NCBI RefSeq assembly: GCF_000688235.1
Contig: NZ_JHYO01000003.1
Location: forward strand, 145,305-209,304
Direction: 5' to 3'
Origin: Terasakiella pusilla DSM 6293
GTDB taxonomy: Bacteria; Pseudomonadota; Alphaproteobacteria; Rhodospirillales; Terasakiellaceae
DNA length: 64,000 nt
Part shown: positions 29,330 to 38,868 of the stretch, piece by piece
Numbering within the stretch: the stretch's first letter is position 1
Layout: each line of letters starts with the position of its first letter
The notes under the pieces: generated by a model
What the model was told of the DNA's origin: nothing
What the model saw: the letters and a program-made list of their open reading frames with translations, nothing else
The model's database searches: none
Translations under genes and position numbers: made by a program

Positions 29330-30169
29330 ATGAAATGGGCTGAAAACGTGTTAGAGAATGTGTCGCAATTTGCCTCCAGCAGGCCGGACGAAACCACAAC
29401 GGCGTCGGTTGAAGCGGAGAACTTGAAAAAAGAACAATCTGGTGATGTAAATATGAAAGAGCAAAAAGAAAAATCATCAAATTTGAAACATTCCTATACC
29501 ATCCCTTGTACCAGCAAATTCCGGGACGAGGTCTCCAAACTGGCGGATCGCAAAAAAGTCAATGTGGCTGATCTTGCTCGTTCCGTTTTGTTGATGGTCA
29601 GTGATGCTGACATATCTGCTTTTGCTGATCCGGGTGATCCAGACCCGCAAGATCGTGAAACCGTCATCCTGAAATCGGGTCCGAGCAAGGGCCGACCCTG
29701 GCGCCGCAAGCCCCGCCTGCAAGTGCGTATGGCGCCGGGGTATGATGTCCTTCATATCCGTAAGGCGCTCAACCTTGCCTTGTATATGGAGGCAGGTGAC
29801 GCACTGGTGAAGGTGCACACTGCTGAAAGCCTGAAGGCGCAGGAGGAAGAGCTTGCCCGGTTGAAAGATTTGGCCCAGCAACAGGTCCAAGAGGTTCCAT
29901 CAAACCATAACTTACCCGAAACAATTGAAGAATTAGAACGCTTAAGGGCAATTGTGTCGGTGTTGTCCTTTGAGCCTTTAAACAATGGGGTACAGGATCG
30001 CAGCGACGCGCTTCATATCCTTGGCTTCCCGCCGAGGACATATCCGGGTAAAAACGAGGTGCGCGCGCGCTTTCGTATGTTGGCGACCATTCACCACCCA
30101 GACGGGCAATATGGCAGCCATGAACGTATGAGCCAATTGAACCAGGCGATGGCAATTTTGCGCACATAA
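29330..30169 (+). CDS. Protein with RHH-like segment and C-terminal J-domain
   Basis: 279 residues. A low-complexity, charged N-terminus (1-55); a segment at about 55-90 (YTIPCTSKFRDEVSKLADRK, VADLARSVLLMV) that reads like a ribbon-helix-helix fold; a middle with RLQVRMAPGYDVLHIRKALNLA; a coiled stretch (155-195); and a C-terminal J-domain at about 225-279 with the HPD tripeptide in IHHPDGQYG and KNEVRARFRMLA. J-domains stimulate DnaK. I do not know the family. The start is unsure: the promoter -10 ends one base before the ATG at 29330, so the first codon may be later; ATG at 29453 is the next good one. Followed by a terminator. Confidence 0.8.
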   Translation: MKWAENVLENVSQFASSRPDETTTASVEAENLKKEQSGDVNMKEQKEKSSNLKHSYTIPCTSKFRDEVSKLADRKKVNVADLARSVLLMVSDADISAFADPGDPDPQDRETVILKSGPSKGRPWRRKPRLQVRMAPGYDVLHIRKALNLALYMEAGDALVKVHTAESLKAQEEELARLKDLAQQQVQEVPSNHNLPETIEELERLRAIVSVLSFEPLNNGVQDRSDALHILGFPPRTYPGKNEVRARFRMLATIHHPDGQYGSHERMSQLNQAMAILRT

Positions 30170-30202
30170 GTGCTGTTATCCACAGGGGTATGGATAAAAA
30201 TA

Positions 30203-30236
30203 AAACGCCGTTCTGTCTTCGGAACGGCGTTTTTTG
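30203..30236 (+). terminator. Terminator after the J-domain gene
   Basis: AACGCCGTTC and GAACGGCGTT pair around a six-base loop, followed by a run of T. It lies within the leader of the next gene. Confidence 0.9.
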
Positions 30237-30268
30237 TGATAAGCTGTCAGGGTATAGGAAAGGACCGG

Positions 30269-31225
30269 ATGATGCAAAAGCCACGTCTCTTAGTAACCAG
30301 AAAATTACCAGACACTGTTGAAAAACGACTGGTAGATACATTTGAAACTATCTTGAATCCTGATGACGTTCCCCTTGATTCAGAAAAGTTAATTCAACAA
30401 TCAAAAAATGTAGATGGTATTTTATGTACCCCAAATGATCAAATCGACACCGATTTGATTGCGCGTTTACCGGATCGTATTCGCATCATTTCCACCTTCT
30501 CGGTGGGCTATGAACATATCGATATTACGGCCTGTCAGCGGCGCGGTATAGTCGTGACCAACACACCCGGTGTTTTGACCGACGCCACGGCGGATATTGC
30601 CCTGCTTCTTTTGTTGGGCGCGGCGCGGCGTGCCTATGAAGGCGAACGCCTGATCCGCGAGGATAAATGGACGGGCTGGAACCCGACGCAATTGATAGGT
30701 ATCGGCCTGCAGGGAAAGCGTCTTGGCATTTTGGGCATGGGACGCATCGGACAGGCGGTGGCCCAACGTGCACAGGCCTTTGGGATGGAGATCCACTACC
30801 ACAATCGGACTCGTCTGGATCATGGCGCAACCTACCATGACAGTGCGGAAAGTTTGCTGAAAGTCAGTGACTTCCTGTCGCTACATTTCCCGCTAACCCC
30901 ACAAACCCGTGGCTTTTTGAATGCGGAGCGACTGGCCTTGATGCCAAAAGGCGCTGTGGTCGTGAATACGGCCCGTGGCGGCGTTGTGGAGGATGAAGCC
31001 CTGTTAGCAGCCCTTAAAAGCGGTCAGGTCGCTGCTGCGGGCTTAGACGTGTTTGACGGGGAGCCAAATCTGCACCCCGGCTATCGTGAGATGCCTAATA
31101 CGCTCCTGTTGCCCCATCTGGGCAGTGCTACGCTGGAAACCCGTAATGCCATGGGGTTTTGTGCCATCGATAATCTGGAGGCTTTCTTTAAAGGCCAAAC
31201 GCCCCCCCATCCGGTCACAGTCTAA
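30269..31225 (+). CDS. D-isomer-specific 2-hydroxyacid dehydrogenase (glyoxylate/hydroxypyruvate reductase type)
   Basis: 318 residues from the ATG at 30269, which has AGGAAAGGA before it. The N-terminal part has VDGILCTPNDQID and ISTFSVGYEHID; NAD binding is GMGRIGQAVAQRAQAFGM; the catalytic Arg, Glu and His are in NTARGGVVEDEALLAALKSG and LLPHLGSATLETR. Likely reduces glyoxylate or hydroxypyruvate (GhrB-like) in the cytosol. It is monocistronic between two terminators. Confidence 0.93.
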   Translation: MMQKPRLLVTRKLPDTVEKRLVDTFETILNPDDVPLDSEKLIQQSKNVDGILCTPNDQIDTDLIARLPDRIRIISTFSVGYEHIDITACQRRGIVVTNTPGVLTDATADIALLLLLGAARRAYEGERLIREDKWTGWNPTQLIGIGLQGKRLGILGMGRIGQAVAQRAQAFGMEIHYHNRTRLDHGATYHDSAESLLKVSDFLSLHFPLTPQTRGFLNAERLALMPKGAVVVNTARGGVVEDEALLAALKSGQVAAAGLDVFDGEPNLHPGYREMPNTLLLPHLGSATLETRNAMGFCAIDNLEAFFKGQTPPHPVTV

Positions 31226-31243
31226 TATCCTGACGTCAGACAA

Positions 31244-31280
31244 TAAAAAAACCCGACCACCGTATGGAGGTCGGGTTTTT
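31244..31280 (+). terminator. Bidirectional terminator between 2-hydroxyacid dehydrogenase and BI-1 genes
   Basis: ACCCGACC and GGTCGGGT pair around a short loop and are bordered by an A-run and a T-run, serving both convergent transcripts. Confidence 0.88.
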
Positions 31281-31303
31281 GGTTTTTATCCGTCGGATCG
31301 CGA

Positions 31304-32020
31304 TTACTCGCGTTGGCCGAGGAAGCTCAATAGGAACTGGAACATGTTGATGAAATCAAGATAGAGCATCAACGCGCCCATGATGGCTTTTTTGCCTGCG
31401 ATTTCAGAGCTGTCCATCGCATCATATGTGTCTTTGATCTTTTGCGTATCGTAAGCTGTCAGGCCAGCAAACAGCAACACACCTACCGCAGAGATTACCA
31501 TTTGCATCATGGTGCTTTGCAGGAACAGGTTGACGATCATCGCCAAGAACAAGCCAACAACACCCATGATCAGGAAGCTGCCCATGGCAGACAGGTCACG
31601 TTTTGTGGTGTAGCCGTAAAGGCTCAGCGCGCCGAAAGCAACGGCTGTGACAAAGAATGTGCGGGCAATGCTGGTGCCTGTGAAGACCATAAAGATCGAC
31701 GCCATGGAAACCCCCATGACAGCGGCAAAGGCCCAGAAAGTCATTTGCGCAGCAGACGCGGACATTTTATGAATTCTGAAGCCCAGGAACATAACAAAGC
31801 CCAGCGGTGCCAGCATGAAGACCCACTTTAACGGTGTGCCAAAGATCAGCTGGAGCATAGGTTGGGACTGTGAAACCAACATGGCCACAATACCTGTGAG
31901 TGTCAGGGCGGCCGCCATGTAGTTGTAGACGCCCAACATATATTTACGTAGGCCTACGTCATACTGAGCAACGCGTGCATCAGTTTGTGACATAGAGTGA
32001 CGGTCATTACCGAATTGCAT
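31304..32020 (-). CDS. Bax inhibitor-1/YccA family membrane protein
   Basis: 238 residues with seven membrane spans (first at about 36-56). Typical segments: AFGALSLYGYTTKRDLS, LLFAGLTAYDTQKIKD and LYLDFINMFQFLLSFLG, whose paired aspartates form the pH-sensing site in bacterial BI-1 proteins (the calcium-leak TMBIM family). It may also act as a modulator of FtsH (YccA-like). It has an AGAGGA site before the ATG. It is followed by a symmetric terminator. Confidence 0.93.
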   Translation of the reverse strand: MQFGNDRHSMSQTDARVAQYDVGLRKYMLGVYNYMAAALTLTGIVAMLVSQSQPMLQLIFGTPLKWVFMLAPLGFVMFLGFRIHKMSASAAQMTFWAFAAVMGVSMASIFMVFTGTSIARTFFVTAVAFGALSLYGYTTKRDLSAMGSFLIMGVVGLFLAMIVNLFLQSTMMQMVISAVGVLLFAGLTAYDTQKIKDTYDAMDSSEIAGKKAIMGALMLYLDFINMFQFLLSFLGQRE

Positions 32021-32176
32021 AAGAATCCTCTTGGGAGCTGTTAAAAACTCAATGAAATTAGTTAGTATCTAATATGTCACGAAATTCAGCTAATGCAAGT
32101 GAAACCCATTGGTTTTTCAGGTATTTCGATAGAATTTTATACGCATTTTCAATAGTTTTAAACTATGGAAATATCC

Positions 32177-34681
32177 TTATTCATTTCGAAGATGAGGGGC
32201 GGCCTTTTGACCAAGGGCGCGCCATGTCCCTAGAAAACCAGCTGTAATGGTCAAAATTAGGCAGAGAACGAGGGTGGCTACGATGCTAAAGGGATCAAAC
32301 GACCAGTCCATCTTCATCAAAAAGGTGATGACCCCCCATGACGCGAGTGTCCCGATCACCGCACTGATGGCGGCGGTGACAAGCGCAAGCACGCCATATT
32401 CGATCAAATAGGCCTGAACCATACGCGCGCGGGTCGCCCCCAACACCTTAAAGACGATGGCTTCATAGGTGCGCCGTTCCCGACCGGAGGCCATGGCCCC
32501 GGCAAGCACAAGGGTGCCTGCAAGCACGGTCAAGCTGGCAGCAACGGCGATGGCTGAGGAGATCCCATCCATCAAAGCCCGGGCCGATTGCAGCGCTTCC
32601 TTAACCCGAATGACGGACACATTGGGGAAGTCGCTTGCGACCGTTTTTTCCACGGTTTTTTCCGCGCTATCAGCCACATGCAGGGCGGCAATGTGGGAGT
32701 GGGGCGCATATTCCAAGAGGCCGGGGCTCATGATGATGGCGAAGTCAAAACGCATGGATTTCCAGTTAATGTCGCGCAAAGACGTAATGGTGGCAGTGAC
32801 ATCGCGGCCCAAGACATTGACGGTCAGCGTGTCGCCAATATCGATCCCGAATCCGTTAGCAAGGCCTGCATCGAGCGAGATTTGTGGATCACCGCGATAG
32901 TCTGCGGCCCACCATTCCCCCTTGATGATCTTGGTGCCTTCCGCCGGTTGGGTGGCATAAGTGAGGGCACGATCACCGCGCACAGCCCACTGGGATTGGG
33001 GATCGATGGTCACTTGATCCACAGGTACACCGTCGATTTTGGTAATTCGACCGCGCAAAGACGGCACCCGTTTATAGTTTTCCGTATCTTTCAGGCTTTG
33101 TAGGGTCTGGTCAAACTGGTCGGCCTGATCATTTTGAATGTCGATGAAAAAGAAAGACGGCGCTTGCTTTGGCAATTCATCACTAATCTGGTTGCGCAAA
33201 TTCTGGTCAATCTGGGAGACGGCAACCAACACCGATAAGCCGAGCCCCAACGACAGGATCACAGACGGCGCGGTTGTGCCGGGGCGATGCAAGGCCGCGA
33301 TGGCGAGGCGAAGGGCAGTGGTTTTGACATGGGGCGTCCGACGCGCCAGACGCATGACAAGCGCACCGGCCCCTTTTAACAACGCAAGGCTAGCTGCGGC
33401 CGCGCCAATAAAGACGATGGCAAAGCGGATGTTGTGGGCGGTATAGAGCACCAGGGCGATCAACAGCACAGCCGAAACAACGGCAAAGGCTTGATATTTA
33501 AAGGCAGGGCGTGATTGGATCGGGGTGATTTTATCGCGAAACAGCGCACTTGCCGGCACATTCTGCGCGCGACCCAAGGGCCAGAAGGCAAAGGTCAGGG
33601 CGGTAAGCAACCCAAAGAAGAAGGCTGCGATCAGGGAATTGGGATAAAAGCCCCCTTCCGGCTGAACGGGGAAAAAGTCTGATCCCACATTAGCCGCAAT
33701 AAACGGCAGCGCAGCCCCAAGGACAAGGCCAATGAGTGTGCCAATGGCGCTTAAAATCAGGATTTGCAGCAGATAAGTCTTAAAGATCACATCGCCGCTG
33801 GCCCCAAGGCATTTAAACGTGGCGATGGTGGCGATTTTACTATCCAGATAATCGCGCACCCCAGAACTCACGCCCACGCCACCGATCAACAAGGTGGTAA
33901 AGCCCACAAAACTGAGGAACAGGGCAAGGCGGTCAATAAAGTTTTCCACACCGGGGGCGGCGTTGTCCGGCGTGCGGATGCGCCATCCGGCTTCGGGGAA
34001 GCTCTCTTTTAAATCTTCTACAGTTGCAGGGACGGTTAAACCGTCTTTGAGGTCGAGGCGATAATGGTGACGTACCACACTGCCGGGCTGCATGAGTTGT
34101 GTGGCCTCCAACGTTGCCATGGAGACCATAAAGCGCGGCCCGAAATTGACAACAGAGGCGATGCGATCCGGTTCCTTCACCATCACGGCGCGGATGACGA
34201 TATCGGCTTGTCCAACCCGCACGCTGTCACCGATCTTGATGTTCAGGCGGGTGAGCAAGCCTTCATCCACAATCGCGCCTTTGTCGGCAAGGGCTTGATC
34301 GATGGGCAGTTGCGGGGCGGTTTTAACGCTGCCGACGAGGGGGTAAAGCGAATCGACGGCTTTCAGTTCGACCAGTTGGCGGGCCTCCCCACTGCTGACC
34401 ATGGCGCGCAGTTCGCTAATGTGGGAGGTCTGCGCGATTTCGTCAAAATAAGCCTGTTGATCGTCTGTCACCGTGCGGCTGGACAGACGTAAATCAATGT
34501 CCCCGCCCAGCAGTGCCTGACCATCACGGGCCAAACCGGCACTGATGGACTGGTTGAGAGAGGACACTGCCGCAATGGTGGTGACGCCCAAGATCAAACA
34601 GGCGAGGAAGATGCGAAATCCCTTGGTCCCGCCGCGCAGTTCGCGCAAGGCGAGGCGTTTTGCATGGCTCCAATCACTCAT
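32177..34681 (-). CDS. ybbP: FtsX-like ABC transporter permease (YbbP-like)
   Basis: 834 residues, the usual size of YbbP. One N-terminal membrane span (about 24-46) anchors a large periplasmic domain (about 50-250); then FtsX-core spans (about 253-345), a second periplasmic domain (about 470-690), and a final set of spans (about 705-825; [20 protein letters not shown]). FtsX-like MacB-type transporters act mechanically from the inner membrane. It overlaps the ATPase gene by four bases (ATGA). With tesA divergent, the arrangement matches E. coli tesA-ybbA-ybbP; transport substrate unknown. Confidence 0.94.
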   Translation of the reverse strand: MSDWSHAKRLALRELRGGTKGFRIFLACLILGVTTIAAVSSLNQSISAGLARDGQALLGGDIDLRLSSRTVTDDQQAYFDEIAQTSHISELRAMVSSGEARQLVELKAVDSLYPLVGSVKTAPQLPIDQALADKGAIVDEGLLTRLNIKIGDSVRVGQADIVIRAVMVKEPDRIASVVNFGPRFMVSMATLEATQLMQPGSVVRHHYRLDLKDGLTVPATVEDLKESFPEAGWRIRTPDNAAPGVENFIDRLALFLSFVGFTTLLIGGVGVSSGVRDYLDSKIATIATFKCLGASGDVIFKTYLLQILILSAIGTLIGLVLGAALPFIAANVGSDFFPVQPEGGFYPNSLIAAFFFGLLTALTFAFWPLGRAQNVPASALFRDKITPIQSRPAFKYQAFAVVSAVLLIALVLYTAHNIRFAIVFIGAAAASLALLKGAGALVMRLARRTPHVKTTALRLAIAALHRPGTTAPSVILSLGLGLSVLVAVSQIDQNLRNQISDELPKQAPSFFFIDIQNDQADQFDQTLQSLKDTENYKRVPSLRGRITKIDGVPVDQVTIDPQSQWAVRGDRALTYATQPAEGTKIIKGEWWAADYRGDPQISLDAGLANGFGIDIGDTLTVNVLGRDVTATITSLRDINWKSMRFDFAIIMSPGLLEYAPHSHIAALHVADSAEKTVEKTVASDFPNVSVIRVKEALQSARALMDGISSAIAVAASLTVLAGTLVLAGAMASGRERRTYEAIVFKVLGATRARMVQAYLIEYGVLALVTAAISAVIGTLASWGVITFLMKMDWSFDPFSIVATLVLCLILTITAGFLGTWRALGQKAAPHLRNE

Positions 34682-35376
34682 GAGGCCGCGACCTTCAGCT
34701 CAGACGATTGGATGAGCCCGTCTTTAACTTCGATGATGCGGTCACATTTTTCAGCCAGTTTGGGGTCGTGGGTGATGAGCAGCAGAGTGTTGTTTTGCGC
34801 TTTGTGGCGGCTAAACAAAAGCTCCATGACCTTGCGACCGGTTTCTCCATCCAGATTACCTGTGGGTTCGTCGGCTAACAGCAAGGTCGGGTTGGTGGCA
34901 AAGGCACGCGCAAGGGCGACGCGTTGTTGCTCCCCCCCGGAAAGTTGGGAGGGATAATGTTCCAGACGGTGGCCAAGGCCCACGGTTTCCAGTTGTGCAC
35001 GGGCTTTGTCAAACGGGTTTGCAATGCCGGAAAATTCAAGCGGGACGGCGACATTTTCAAGGGCGCTCATGGTCGGGACAAGGTGGAAGTCCTGAAAAAC
35101 AATGCCCACATGATCCCGGCGAAACAGTGCCAGTTCGTCTTCGCTGTAGGCGGTGACGTCTTGTCCGGCAATTTCCACACGGCCGGAGGTCGCGCGCTCC
35201 AGCCCTGCGATGACCATCATCATGGAGGACTTGCCAGACCCGCTGGGACCGACGATGGCAACGGTCTCGCCGCGCATGATTTCTAAATTAATTCCGCGAA
35301 GGATATTGACGTCCCCCCCGTGACTTGCCAGCTTAAGGTGAATGTTTTCAAGTCTTAACGCGGGAGTATCGCTCAT
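34678..35376 (-). CDS. ybbA: ABC transporter ATPase (YbbA-like)
   Basis: ATPase partner of the YbbP permease, 232 residues. Start ATG at 35376, preceded on its own strand by GAAGG at a nine-base distance. Seen: Walker [14 protein letters not shown]-loop FQDFHLVPT, signature [14 protein letters not shown], Walker [14 protein letters not shown] and an H-loop LLLITHD, all of the LolD/MacB/YbbA class. The start codon overlaps the tesA start on the other strand (CATG), so each promoter must lie inside the other gene. Confidence 0.95.
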   Translation of the reverse strand: MSDTPALRLENIHLKLASHGGDVNILRGINLEIMRGETVAIVGPSGSGKSSMMMVIAGLERATSGRVEIAGQDVTAYSEDELALFRRDHVGIVFQDFHLVPTMSALENVAVPLEFSGIANPFDKARAQLETVGLGHRLEHYPSQLSGGEQQRVALARAFATNPTLLLADEPTGNLDGETGRKVMELLFSRHKAQNNTLLLITHDPKLAEKCDRIIEVKDGLIQSSELKVAAS

Positions 35377-36016
35377 GAACCAAGGCCTTCGTTGTAAGTT
35401 ACAGCTTTTAGGAGGATGTGTTCTTTTTTTACTGGTTGTCAATCTCATCGGATCACAAGCATGGGCTAAAGAGCTGAAAATTCTAGCCTTTGGGGATAGT
35501 CTAACAGCGGGATATCGCTTGCCACAGGGGGATGGCTTCCCCGAACAGTTGGAAAGTCGCCTACGGGCAGAAGGCCATGACATCAAGGTGATTAATGCCG
35601 GGGTGTCAGGTGATACCACCCAAGGCGGATTGGCGCGCCTGAACTGGGCATTGGCAGATCAGCCCGATGTGGTGATCCTTGAGTTGGGGGCCAATGATGC
35701 TTTGCGCGGGATTGATCCGGCAATCACCAAACAGAATCTGGACCAAATGATTACCCTGTTTAAAGAAAAAGGCGTGACGGTCTTACTGGCAGGGATGCTG
35801 GCTCCGCCTAATTTGGGCGCCGAATATGGTGAACAGTTTAATTCGATTTATCAGACACTTGCGAAAAAGCATGCCGTCGCCCTATATCCGTTCTTTCTTG
35901 ATGGCGTCGCGGGGAATCCGGATTTAAATCTGGATGACGGTATTCATCCGACTAAAGAGGGCGTTGCGATCATTGTGGATCGTATTCTGCCGTATGTTTT
36001 AAAGGTGATTAATTAA
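35375..36016 (+). CDS. tesA: Arylesterase / acyl-CoA thioesterase I (TesA-like)
   Basis: 213-residue SGNH hydrolase, periplasmic. A signal peptide (about 1-31, ends AWA) precedes LAFGDSLTAGYRLPQGDG with the catalytic Ser, GVSGDTTQGGLARL (Gly block), LGANDALRGI (Asn block), and DGIHPTKEG with the Asp-His pair. Start ATG at 35375 follows GGGAG; an ATG at 35342 in frame lies inside ybbA and lacks a ribosome site. Cleaves short acyl esters or thioesters. It overlaps the following gene start by one base (TAATG). Confidence 0.93.
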   Translation: MNQGLRCKLQLLGGCVLFLLVVNLIGSQAWAKELKILAFGDSLTAGYRLPQGDGFPEQLESRLRAEGHDIKVINAGVSGDTTQGGLARLNWALADQPDVVILELGANDALRGIDPAITKQNLDQMITLFKEKGVTVLLAGMLAPPNLGAEYGEQFNSIYQTLAKKHAVALYPFFLDGVAGNPDLNLDDGIHPTKEGVAIIVDRILPYVLKVIN

Positions 36017-37062
36017 TGGAATATAGAAAATTAGGCCGCACGGATATTGATGTGAGTCTCGCCTGTCTGGGCACCATGACATGGGGTGAGCAAAACACCG
36101 AAGCCGAAGGTCATGAGCAGATGGATTATGCCGTCGGTGAAGGGATCAACTTTTTTGATGTCGCGGAAATGTATCCGATTTCTCCGCGCAAAGAGACCTA
36201 TGCCGACACCGAACGCGTGATCGGGAATTGGTTTGAAAAAACCAAAAAGCGCGAAGATATTGTTCTGGCAACAAAAGTTATCGGTCCAGGGGCGCATTTT
36301 GATTATGTGCGCGATGGTGCCAAACGCTTGACGGAGAAAGAGGTACTGAGCGCGGTTGAAGGCAGCCTGCAACGTTTGAAAACCGATTATATCGATGTCT
36401 ATCAAATCCATTGGCCGTCCCGCCCGAGCAACTATTTTGGCAAGCTGGACTACCCCGATGGGGCTGATTTTTCCGATGCAGTGCCGATTGAAGAAACCTT
36501 TGGTGCCATGGTTAAATTGATCGAACAAGGCAAAATCCGTCACTTTGGTCTGTCCAACGAAAGTGCGTGGGGCACGATGGAATATGTTCGTCTGGCGGAA
36601 AAGAACGGCTGGCCGCGTCCGGTGTCGATCCAAAACCCCTATAACCTGATGTGCCGTCAGTTTGAAGTTGGCCTCTCGGAAGTGGTTGCCCACGAACAAG
36701 TCGGTTTGTTGGCCTATTCCCCACTGGGCGGTGGAACCTTGTCCGGTAAGTATCTCAACGGTCAAAAGCCGGAAGGCGCGCGGATTACCATTTGGCCGGA
36801 GCGGTATTCTCGTTTCACCAAACCGCGCGGTATTGATGCCACGCAGTCTTATTTTGAAGTGGCGCAAAAGCACGGGTTGGATATGGCGCAGATGGCGCTG
36901 GCGTATCTGAAAACGAAAACCTTTATGACCAGTGTGATCATTGGGGCGACCAAGATGGATCAGTTGAAGTCCAACATCGCTGCCTTTGATCTGGACTTGT
37001 CAGATGAGGTGCTGGCGGATATCGAGGCTGTCCATCAGTCAAATCCGAATCCGGCTCCGTAA
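36016..37062 (+). CDS. Aldo/keto reductase (Tas-like)
   Basis: 348 residues; NADPH-dependent TIM-barrel oxidoreductase. Catalytic tetrad: Asp and Tyr in FFDVAEMYP, Lys in VLATKV, His in QIHWPSR. The opening MEYRKLGRTDIDVSLACLG and GTMTWGEQN match E. coli Tas and relatives. Start overlaps the tesA stop (TAATG), so it is co-translated with tesA; a terminator follows. Substrate not known. Confidence 0.94.
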   Translation: MEYRKLGRTDIDVSLACLGTMTWGEQNTEAEGHEQMDYAVGEGINFFDVAEMYPISPRKETYADTERVIGNWFEKTKKREDIVLATKVIGPGAHFDYVRDGAKRLTEKEVLSAVEGSLQRLKTDYIDVYQIHWPSRPSNYFGKLDYPDGADFSDAVPIEETFGAMVKLIEQGKIRHFGLSNESAWGTMEYVRLAEKNGWPRPVSIQNPYNLMCRQFEVGLSEVVAHEQVGLLAYSPLGGGTLSGKYLNGQKPEGARITIWPERYSRFTKPRGIDATQSYFEVAQKHGLDMAQMALAYLKTKTFMTSVIIGATKMDQLKSNIAAFDLDLSDEVLADIEAVHQSNPNPAP

Positions 37063-37085
37063 GGTGCCGAGCGGATTTTAAGCAT

Positions 37086-37122
37086 AAAAAAAACGGGGCA
37101 GCCGATTAATGCCCCGTTTTTT
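37086..37122 (+). terminator. Bidirectional terminator between aldo/keto reductase gene and hupE
   Basis: AACGGGGCA and TGCCCCGTT pair around a nine-base loop, flanked by A-run and T-run, serving both converging genes. Confidence 0.88.
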
Positions 37123-37143
37123 ATTGTGCGTGTCTTTTAAGTC

Positions 37144-37728
37144 TTAGAGGACAAAAAGCACCGCACCCATCACAGCGATTGCACTGCCGCTTGCGCGCAA
37201 GGCGATCGGCGTGATGTCTTTATCTAGTTTGCGTGCCAGCAAGCTTGCCCCGACGCCTGCGCCATGCAGTAAGGCTGTGGCAATAACAAAGCCAAGGCCA
37301 TATGCCAGACCACTTGCATCCATCGGCATTTCCGTGCCGTGGGCGTGACCGTGGAAAATGGCGAGGAAGCCAACGAGAACCATCGCGGCGGCTGGCGGGA
37401 ATTGACGACCAAGCGCAATGACAGCCCCCAAAACAATGATAGAGCCGACGATGCCGATCTCAACCATTGGCACAGCAACGCCGTTGAGGCCCAATGCGCC
37501 GCCAAAAACCATCATGGCAACGAAAGACGCCGGGATCAGCCACAAGGATTTACCGCCTTGTTGGGCCGCCAAGATACCAACGGCAACCATGGCGAGGATA
37601 TGATCCAGACCACCGATCGGGTGGGTGAAACCGCTTGCCATGCTGGAGCCTGTGCCAATACCCGTATGGGCCATGGCTGGCATGGCAGCGACGGTCAGCG
37701 CCGCTGCCAAAAAGAATGATCGTTTCAT
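37144..37728 (-). CDS. hupE: HupE/UreJ family nickel permease
   Basis: 194 residues, six hydrophobic spans after a signal-like N-terminus. HPIGGLDHILAMVAVGILAA carries the HP...DH motif for metal binding, and IFHGHAHGTEMP the second histidine-rich motif, both defining HupE/UreJ. Adjacent nikR and the NikR-type palindrome upstream of its start indicate that it imports nickel and is repressed by nickel-loaded NikR. AAGGGGAA ribosome site. No urease or hydrogenase gene is in the window. Confidence 0.92.
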   Translation of the reverse strand: MKRSFFLAAALTVAAMPAMAHTGIGTGSSMASGFTHPIGGLDHILAMVAVGILAAQQGGKSLWLIPASFVAMMVFGGALGLNGVAVPMVEIGIVGSIIVLGAVIALGRQFPPAAAMVLVGFLAIFHGHAHGTEMPMDASGLAYGLGFVIATALLHGAGVGASLLARKLDKDITPIALRASGSAIAVMGAVLFVL

Positions 37729-37762
37729 GGAGAAATTCCCCTTATACTATAAAGAACGTTTT

Positions 37763-37789
37763 GTATGATTTTTTTGAAAAATATCATAC
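37763..37789. promoter_or_regulatory. Palindrome resembling the NikR operator
   Basis: GTATGA and TCATAC separated by 15 bases (seven-base arms GTATGAT/ATCATAC around 13). E. coli NikR binds GTATGA-N16-TCATAC; the arms match exactly, but the spacer is one base shorter. It lies between hupE (35 bases upstream of its ATG) and nikR, so it could control both. Confidence 0.85.
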
Positions 37790-37821
37790 TTTTTACCTGA
37801 TGCAACAAAGAAAGTTTTTAA

Positions 37822-38226
37822 ATGGAACGGGTTACAATCACACTTGAAGACGAACTGCTGGAAAAATTCGATAAATTGATCGAAGCAAAGGGGTATAAGA
37901 ATCGCTCCGAAGGTATCCGTGATGCGTTGCGTTCCCTATTGGCCGAAGAAGAAGTGTCCTCTAATGACGAGGCGAAATGTGTGGGCTGTGTCGTCTATAT
38001 GTATAATCATAAAGAACGCACGCTGTCTTCGCGTCTGGTTGAAGAACATCATCATCACCATGATATTCCGGCGGCAACGTTGCATTTGCATGTGGATGCG
38101 GAAAACTGTCTGGAAACCACAGTCTTAAACGGTACGGTCAAGCAGGTTCGCTCTATGGCGAATCGCATTACGTCCCAAACCGGCGTCAAGCACGGCTGGC
38201 TGCATATTGTCCCGTTGGACGACTGA
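37822..38226 (+). CDS. nikR: Nickel-responsive transcriptional regulator NikR
   Basis: 134 residues: N-terminal ribbon-helix-helix (1-45; MERVTITLEDELLEKFD) and C-terminal ACT-like nickel-binding domain. The high-affinity ligands, shifted by one from E. coli, are His77, His88, His90 and Cys96 in the EEHHHHHDIPAATLHLH region and ENCLE. It represses nickel uptake when nickel is abundant. It is divergent from hupE across a NikR-type palindrome. No nikABCDE ABC operon is nearby. Confidence 0.96.
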   Translation: MERVTITLEDELLEKFDKLIEAKGYKNRSEGIRDALRSLLAEEEVSSNDEAKCVGCVVYMYNHKERTLSSRLVEEHHHHHDIPAATLHLHVDAENCLETTVLNGTVKQVRSMANRITSQTGVKHGWLHIVPLDD

Positions 38227-38228
38227 GT

Positions 38229-38786
38229 TTAACTGTCGTTTTTATCGTCTGGTTGGTCGCGTTGGTCCAGTGATCCGCTATAGCCAAACATATTGCGCGC
38301 ATCTTTCATCACGTCGTCAAAGAAGTCGGGATCAAGGTCGCGAATATTGGTCATCAGGCGGGCTTCAAAGGACATGGAGACCTTGACCGACACGTTTGTC
38401 GTTGTCCCTTCATCGGTTTCGGTTTGTGAAACGATGATTTCCATGACGGTTTTATGGGTGGCTTCAAACAGGATGCCCTGACGTTTGGCATAAAGGTCAT
38501 CCCCATAGGCGGCCTTGTTTTTGTTCAACAGGCTGTCAAACTTGGCAAGGGCCGTGCGCGCCTCTTCCTGCCCTTTACTGAGCAGTTCAACCAGATCGTC
38601 CGTTGATTTGGCGTTACGGATTTTGTCTTTTAGATTTTCGCCTGCATTGAGGTCGATATAATCCTTTGCCTCTGCTTTATCCGTATCGGACTTGGCAGAT
38701 GAGGAGTCGCCATCTTTGCTGGCTGCGCGGGTATAATAGTTCGCGCCTCCATTCGCATTGATGCCAAGGGCTGATGTAAAGACCAT
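38229..38786 (-). CDS. Hypothetical protein (185 aa)
   Basis: A charged, mostly helical protein of 185 residues that I do not recognise. The N-terminus MVFTSALGINANGGANYY is followed by a Ser/Lys/Asp-rich stretch (residues 20-45); the rest has predicted helices (LKDKIRNAKSTDDLVELL, ATHKTVMEIIVSQT) and ends in a very acidic tail. No signal peptide or membrane span. It may be co-transcribed with the small gene 82 bases upstream. It converges with nikR, two bases between stops. Role unknown. Confidence 0.7.
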   Translation of the reverse strand: MVFTSALGINANGGANYYTRAASKDGDSSSAKSDTDKAEAKDYIDLNAGENLKDKIRNAKSTDDLVELLSKGQEEARTALAKFDSLLNKNKAAYGDDLYAKRQGILFEATHKTVMEIIVSQTETDEGTTTNVSVKVSMSFEARLMTNIRDLDPDFFDDVMKDARNMFGYSGSLDQRDQPDDKNDS

Positions 38787-38868
38787 TCTGGTGACCCACT
38801 TTTGTTTTTCTAAACAGATAAGCAGCCTAGCATATTCGGGCGGATTTCTCCAGTGTCTGTAAGAGACG

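Noticed and set aside
32152..32166. ATAG-N7-CTAT (ATAGTTTTAAACTAT) upstream of the Bax-inhibitor gene, like an OxyR half-site.
   Set aside because: A single half with no second element at the right distance; an A+T-rich palindrome of this size can occur by chance. Not counted as an operator.
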